A program made the translations under genes and the position numbers. Below, one piece after another: positions 56,082 to 64,000 of a stretch of 64,000 nt of DNA; the stretch's first letter is position 1; every line of letters begins with the position of its first letter. This DNA is from Burkholderia anthina (GTDB lineage: Bacteria; Pseudomonadota; Gammaproteobacteria; Burkholderiales; Burkholderiaceae): the NCBI RefSeq assembly GCF_902498995.1, contig NZ_CABVLY010000025.1:1-64000 (forward strand), written 5' to 3'. The notes below the pieces were generated by a model, which did no database searches, was not told the origin of the DNA, and saw only the letters and a list, made by a program, of their open reading frames with translations.

Positions 56082-58589
56082 ATGCGCGTGTGGTGGATCG
56101 CGTTCGCGCTCGGCGTCGTCGTGCTGCAGCGGCAGGCGGCGTTGCCGGGCGCGGGCGCCTGGATGGCCGGCGCGATCGTGCTCGTGGTGGGCGGCGCGTC
56201 GTTCGCATGGTGCGCGCGACGCCGCCGGACCCGCGCGACCCGCGCGCTGCGCTGGATGCTCTGCGCGAGCGCGGCATGTGCGATCGGCTTCGGCTATGCA
56301 GCCGCACGCGCCGAGTGGCGGCTGCGCGATAGTCTTCCGGTCGAGCGGGAAGGGCGCGACATCGTCGTGACGGGCGTCATCCGCGGGTTGCCGGTGATCG
56401 ACGACACGGGCGCGCGGCTGCTGCTCGCGGTCGAATCGAACGAGGCGGGGTTGGCCCGTTTCCCGCCGCTGATCCGGTTGTCGTGGGGCACGTACGGCTC
56501 GCAGGCGGCACGCGATGCGATTCCCGCGTTGCGCGCCGCGCAGCGCTGGCGCCTGGTCGTGCGTCTGAAGCGTCCGCATGCCGAGGCCAACCCCGGCGTG
56601 CGCGACAGCGAGGCGGCATGGCTGGCCGCCGGCATTCGTGCGATCGGCTACGTCGCGGCGCCGCCGCGCTCGGCGCTGCTCGATGCGCGCGCATCGGGGT
56701 GGCATGCGTCGATCGACCGGTTGCGCGACGCGCTGCGTACGCGTATCGGCGAAGTGCTGGGCAGCGATGCGCGTCATCGCGGCATCGTCACCGCGCTCGC
56801 GGTCGGCGATCAATCGGGCATCGGCGACGACGACTGGCGCGTGCTGCGCAATACGGGCACGAGCCATCTGGTCGCGATTTCGGGCCTGCATGTCGGGCTC
56901 GTCGGCGCGATCGCGGGTGGGATCGTATCGATGGTCTGGCGTCGCTTGCGCTGGCGCGGACGAACCGCGGCGCTCATGATGCCGGCACCCTATGTGGCGT
57001 CTGTCGCGGCGCTGACGGCTGCCGCCGGCTATGCGGCGCTCGCCGGTTTCAACGTGCCGGCGCAGCGCGCGTGGTGGATGATCGCGGCCGGTGCGGCCGC
57101 ATTTCTCGCCGGACGCAGCGTGCCGACTTCCGCGGTGCTGTGCGCGGCCCTTGGCGGCGTGCTGCTGGCCGATCCGTGGGCCGTGCTGTCGGCTGGGTTC
57201 TGGCTGTCGTTCGGTGCGGTCGCGGTGATCCTGATGGCCGTGGCGGGCTGGCGGGCGGTGCGCGAATTCGACGGCGGCGGCGATGGTGATGGCGATGATG
57301 GCACGATCGATGGCGCCGCAATGACCGGTCGCCGGGGCCGGCTGCGCGCATGGCGCGCGCGCGTCATGCGCCGTATCGGCGAGGCAGCGCGCGTGCAGTA
57401 CGCGGTGACGATCGGCCTCGCGCCGCTGACGGCCGCGTGGTTCGCGCAGATGTCGGTCTCGGGCCCCGTCGGCAATGCGTTTGCGATTCCGTGGGTCAGC
57501 TCGGTCGTGACGCCGATCGTGCTGGCCGGTATCGGATTGCCCGCACCGCTCGACGCGTATGCGTTCCGGCTCGCGCATGCGGCGCTCGAACCGCTGATGG
57601 CGCTGCTCGGGCATCTCGCCGACTGGCCGGCAGGCGTGCTGTGGCTGCGCATGCCCGACTGGCCGGTGCTGGCGCTCGCATGCGTGGGCGTGGCCTGGGC
57701 GCTGATGCCGCGCGGTTGGCCGCTGCGCTGGGCGGCGCCGCTCACGTGGCTGCCGCTTGTCGCGCCGGCGCCCGATGCGCCGTCGCCGGGCGGCTTCCGG
57801 CTGACCGTGCTCGATGTCGGGCAGGGCGCGGCGGTGCTGGTCGAGACCGCGCGCCGGGTCTTGCTGTTCGATGCGGGGCCGGGGGCGGAGTCGACCCATG
57901 CCGGCGCGCGGATCGTCGCGCCGGCGTTGCGGGCGCGCGCAATCCGGACGATCGATTCGCTCGTGCTCAGCCATGCGGACGCCGATCACACGGGCGGCGC
58001 GGCCGCCGTTTATGCGGCAACCGAAGTCCGCCAGGTGCTCGCCGGCATTGCGTCGCCGCACCGGCTGTGGCGCGACGCGGAAGCGGCCGGCGTGACCGAT
58101 CGTCTGCGTTGCGCGGCCGGGCAGCGCTGGATATGGGACGGCGTCGTCTTCACGATGCTCTGGCCGCCGGGCGAGGCGCGATCGGGCTCGTCGAACGGAC
58201 AGTCGTGCGTGTTGCGCGTCGACGCGGGCGGCACGTCCGCGCTGCTGACGGGCGACATCGAGGCGCGCGCCGAACGCCGGCTCGTGGCCGACGCGCACGA
58301 CGCGCTGGCTGCGCAGATCCTCGTCGTTGCGCACCACGGCAGCCGCACGTCGTCGGTCGAGCCTTTCCTCGATTCGGTCGGGCCGCGCGTCGCGGTATTT
58401 CCTGTAGGCTATCGCAATCGCTTCGGGCATCCGCACCGGACGGTCTTGGCGCGCTACGAAGCGCGCGGGATCCCGCTGCCGCGTACCGATCGCGACGGGG
58501 CCGTACGGTTCGACATCGCGCCCGATGGCGGCAGCTTCGTGTTCGAGCGTTATCGCGATGCGCAGCGGCGGTACTGGATGGATCGGTGA
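56082..58589 (+). CDS. ComEC/Rec2 DNA uptake channel protein
   Basis: 835 residues from the ATG at 56082 (GAGGAGG 8 nt upstream). Order: N-terminal membrane segments and DUF4131 region (about 1-190), the competence transmembrane domain (about 215-535; 'TGTSHLVAISGLHVGLVGAIAG' is its signature), then the metallo-beta-lactamase-like domain (about 570-800) with 'LSHADADHTGG' and 'VAHHGSRTSS'. It carries DNA across the inner membrane and may degrade one strand. A Gly/Asp-rich insertion ('DGGGDGDGDDGTIDG') lies in a loop. It is flanked by lipoprotein and TatD genes, not other competence genes. Confidence 0.92.
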   Translation: MRVWWIAFALGVVVLQRQAALPGAGAWMAGAIVLVVGGASFAWCARRRRTRATRALRWMLCASAACAIGFGYAAARAEWRLRDSLPVEREGRDIVVTGVIRGLPVIDDTGARLLLAVESNEAGLARFPPLIRLSWGTYGSQAARDAIPALRAAQRWRLVVRLKRPHAEANPGVRDSEAAWLAAGIRAIGYVAAPPRSALLDARASGWHASIDRLRDALRTRIGEVLGSDARHRGIVTALAVGDQSGIGDDDWRVLRNTGTSHLVAISGLHVGLVGAIAGGIVSMVWRRLRWRGRTAALMMPAPYVASVAALTAAAGYAALAGFNVPAQRAWWMIAAGAAAFLAGRSVPTSAVLCAALGGVLLADPWAVLSAGFWLSFGAVAVILMAVAGWRAVREFDGGGDGDGDDGTIDGAAMTGRRGRLRAWRARVMRRIGEAARVQYAVTIGLAPLTAAWFAQMSVSGPVGNAFAIPWVSSVVTPIVLAGIGLPAPLDAYAFRLAHAALEPLMALLGHLADWPAGVLWLRMPDWPVLALACVGVAWALMPRGWPLRWAAPLTWLPLVAPAPDAPSPGGFRLTVLDVGQGAAVLVETARRVLLFDAGPGAESTHAGARIVAPALRARAIRTIDSLVLSHADADHTGGAAAVYAATEVRQVLAGIASPHRLWRDAEAAGVTDRLRCAAGQRWIWDGVVFTMLWPPGEARSGSSNGQSCVLRVDAGGTSALLTGDIEARAERRLVADAHDALAAQILVVAHHGSRTSSVEPFLDSVGPRVAVFPVGYRNRFGHPHRTVLARYEARGIPLPRTDRDGAVRFDIAPDGGSFVFERYRDAQRRYWMDR

Positions 58590-58759
58590 CGGCGCGTGCA
58601 GGGAAGAACGTGGCGCCGCGCGGCGAAGCACGGCTGCGGCCGGATGCGACGCACGGCGCCGGGGCACGTGCCGAAACCCCGGCCCCGGTCGACCGCGAAG
58701 CATGGGACGGGAGTCGGTGTTGAATTGCCCGCTCCCGTCGACAAAGGAGACATCGGCTT

Positions 58760-59605
58760 TTGAAGGACATCCTCCATTTCTCGCATGCGAACGGTTTTCC
58801 GGCATCGACGTACCGGACGATCTTCGCCGAACTGGCCGACGACTATGAGCTGCGCTACATCGAGCGCATCGGTCACGATCGCCGCTACCCGGTGACGCGC
58901 GACTGGCCGCATCTCGTCGAGCAACTGCTCGACGACATCGGCGGCCGCTACGAGCGTCCGGTGTGGCTCGTCGGCCATTCGCTCGGCGGTTACCTGTCGC
59001 TGATGGCCGCGCTGAAAAAGCCGCAATGGGTGCGCGGCGTGGTGATGATCGATTCCCCGATCATCGCGGGCTGGCGCGCCGGCGCGCTGCGCGCGAGCCA
59101 GTGGGCGGGGCTCGACGAGCGGCTGTCGCCGGCCGCGGCGACCCGCAACCGGCGCACGCGCTGGGTCAGCCGCGATGAGGTGTGGCGGCACTTTCACGAC
59201 AAGCCGGCGTTCGCGCGCTGGGACGAACGGATGCTGTCCGACTACATCGATCACGGCATTCCGCAGGCGGGCGCCGACGGCGAACGCGCGCTTGCCTTCG
59301 ACCGGCAGATCGAATACCTGATCTACCGGACGTTGCCGCACACGCTCGGCCCGCGGCTCGCGCACGGCTCGCCGGTGCCGCTCGGCTTTCTCGCCGGCAC
59401 GCGCTCGCGCGAAGTGCGCCAGGTCGGGCTCGATGCGACGCGGCGCGCGGCGCGCGGGCGCATCGAATGGCTCGACGGCAGCCACCTGTTCCCGATGGAG
59501 CGGCCGATCGAGACGGCCCGCGCGTTGCAGCGGATGCTGAATTCGCTGAAAGCGGAAGAGGGCGGCCTGCCGCGCGACGGCGTGGCGCTCGCGAAACGCG
59601 CCTGA
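58760..59605 (+). CDS. Alpha/beta-hydrolase fold protein
   Basis: 281 residues, starting at TTG (AAAGGAG about 11 nt upstream). The fold is shown by 'HFSHANGFPASTY' (oxyanion loop), nucleophile Ser in VGHSLGGYLS, and His in 'DGSHLFPME'. Compact, no signal peptide, so cytoplasmic. Substrate unknown; candidates are short esters or lactones. It stands between comEC and pyrG without an obvious pathway context. Confidence 0.85.
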   Translation: MKDILHFSHANGFPASTYRTIFAELADDYELRYIERIGHDRRYPVTRDWPHLVEQLLDDIGGRYERPVWLVGHSLGGYLSLMAALKKPQWVRGVVMIDSPIIAGWRAGALRASQWAGLDERLSPAAATRNRRTRWVSRDEVWRHFHDKPAFARWDERMLSDYIDHGIPQAGADGERALAFDRQIEYLIYRTLPHTLGPRLAHGSPVPLGFLAGTRSREVRQVGLDATRRAARGRIEWLDGSHLFPMERPIETARALQRMLNSLKAEEGGLPRDGVALAKRA

Positions 59606-59714
59606 CGCATCGTCCCGCGGGTGCGGTTGCACCGACCGGCCGGCCGGTTCGCCCGGGCGCGCAGGGCCGGCGCGGCGCCGCGCGAAGGGGCGGGATCATC
59701 GCGTCAATTGCTGA

Positions 59715-62275
<2,561 letters not shown>

Positions 62276-62350
62276 AGATCGAATGAACCTGCGGCGGCTT
62301 TGCGCGTCTGTAGCGAAAGCGCTTCCGGCGTGCGTGCCGCCGCAGTTTGA

Positions 62351-63664
<1,314 letters not shown>

Positions 63665-63692
63665 CGCGCTACTATCGGGTTCGTCATCTCGA

Positions 63693-63728
63693 CGCCGCTC
63701 TGTGCATGTCGCGCGGAGCGGCGCTTCT
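63693..63728 (+). terminator. Weak hairpin between eno and ftsB
   Basis: CGCCGCTC / GAGCGGCG 8-bp stem with a 15-nt loop, followed by CTTCTTATAT. It may reduce readthrough into ftsB. Confidence 0.4.
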
Positions 63729-63746
63729 TATATCTGCGTTTCTTAC

Positions 63747-64000
63747 ATGCGGCTTGTCACTGTCGTCCTGATTGCCTTGCTGGCGCTCATTCAGTACCCC
63801 CTATGGTGGGGACACGGCGGCTGGCTGCGGGTGCACGAATTGCGTCAGCAGCTTGACGACCAGCTCCAGAAGAATGCGGACGAGAAATTACGCAACGAGC
63901 GGATCGCCGGCGAAGTGCAGGATCTGCAAAGCGGCACCGCGGCCATCGAGGAGCGTGCGCGCTACGAGATGGGCATGGTGAAGGACGGCGAAGTATTCGT
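63747..64000 (+). CDS. ftsB: Cell division protein FtsB (3' end outside window)
   Basis: The first 84 codons are visible. One N-terminal membrane segment (about 3-20, '[19 protein letters not shown]') is followed by a coiled coil ('[33 protein letters not shown]') and the conserved '[19 protein letters not shown]'. This is the FtsB/DivIC type II membrane protein, which joins FtsL and FtsQ in the division complex. Position directly after eno is standard for proteobacteria. The frame runs off the window end. Confidence 0.93.
   Translation, partial: MRLVTVVLIALLALIQYPLWWGHGGWLRVHELRQQLDDQLQKNADEKLRNERIAGEVQDLQSGTAAIEERARYEMGMVKDGEVF

Noticed and set aside
55965-58805. 946-codon minus-strand frame opposite comEC
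   Set aside because: Arg/His/Pro-rich shadow; comEC on the plus strand has all expected domains.

Overview
The window is about 64 kb of high-GC DNA (mostly G/C at third codon positions), dense with genes on both strands. Protein content and order (homodimeric aceE-aceF-lpdA with a lipoyl-bearing E3, iscRSUA-hscBA-fdx-iscX, glnA-ntrBC, a phasin gene, pyrG-kdsA-eno-ftsB) point to a betaproteobacterium, most probably Burkholderia (B. cepacia complex, main chromosome). That is inference from recognised families; no database search was run. I find about 50 protein genes (hrpA and ftsB are cut by the window edges) and one tRNA gene. There is no rRNA, CRISPR array, insertion sequence, integrase or prophage module. 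This is core, housekeeping chromosome.

Layout. 1-8.6 kb: 3' part of hrpA, a YVTN beta-propeller protein, a sterol-desaturase-type hydroxylase, an EI24 membrane protein overlapping a CinA/MoaB-fold protein, and a rhodanese on the minus strand. 8.6-13.3 kb: nitrogen control, with glnA behind a sigma-54 promoter and two NtrC boxes, then ntrB and ntrC. 13.3-18.5 kb: a prolyl-oligopeptidase-family protease, xthA, the initiator tRNA-fMet with a near-consensus promoter, an exported DUF3472 protein and an Asp/Glu racemase. 18.6-23.1 kb: dinB under a LexA box, prlC and folD. 23.3-33.2 kb: a sensor kinase/FixJ-type regulator pair divergent from aceE, then aceF, a palindromic repeat, and lpdA. 33.4-39.4 kb: phaP with an operator-flanked promoter, pbpG, and an IclR regulator divergent from lutAB. 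39.5-46.2 kb: a low-molecular-weight phosphatase and the complete isc operon headed by iscR with tandem IscR boxes. 46.3-53.0 kb (minus strand): a glycine-zipper protein and the group rpfE-like, recJ, prfB (with a programmed +1 frameshift) and lysS. 53.2-64 kb (plus strand): lolCD, a TatD nuclease, comEC, an alpha/beta hydrolase, pyrG, kdsA, eno and ftsB.

How the genes connect. The isc genes form one Fe-S assembly unit autoregulated by IscR. The ace/lpd genes make the whole pyruvate dehydrogenase complex, with a two-component system beside them. glnA-ntrBC is the nitrogen-limitation circuit, lutAB oxidises lactate, and dinB belongs to the SOS response.

I found no clearly new system. The parts most worth a second look are regulatory: a 9+9 bp palindrome upstream of aceE, 12-bp inverted repeats flanking the phaP promoter, a dyad upstream of the prlC promoter, structured repeats between aceF/lpdA and iscU/iscA, and a 75-residue exported protein of unknown function.
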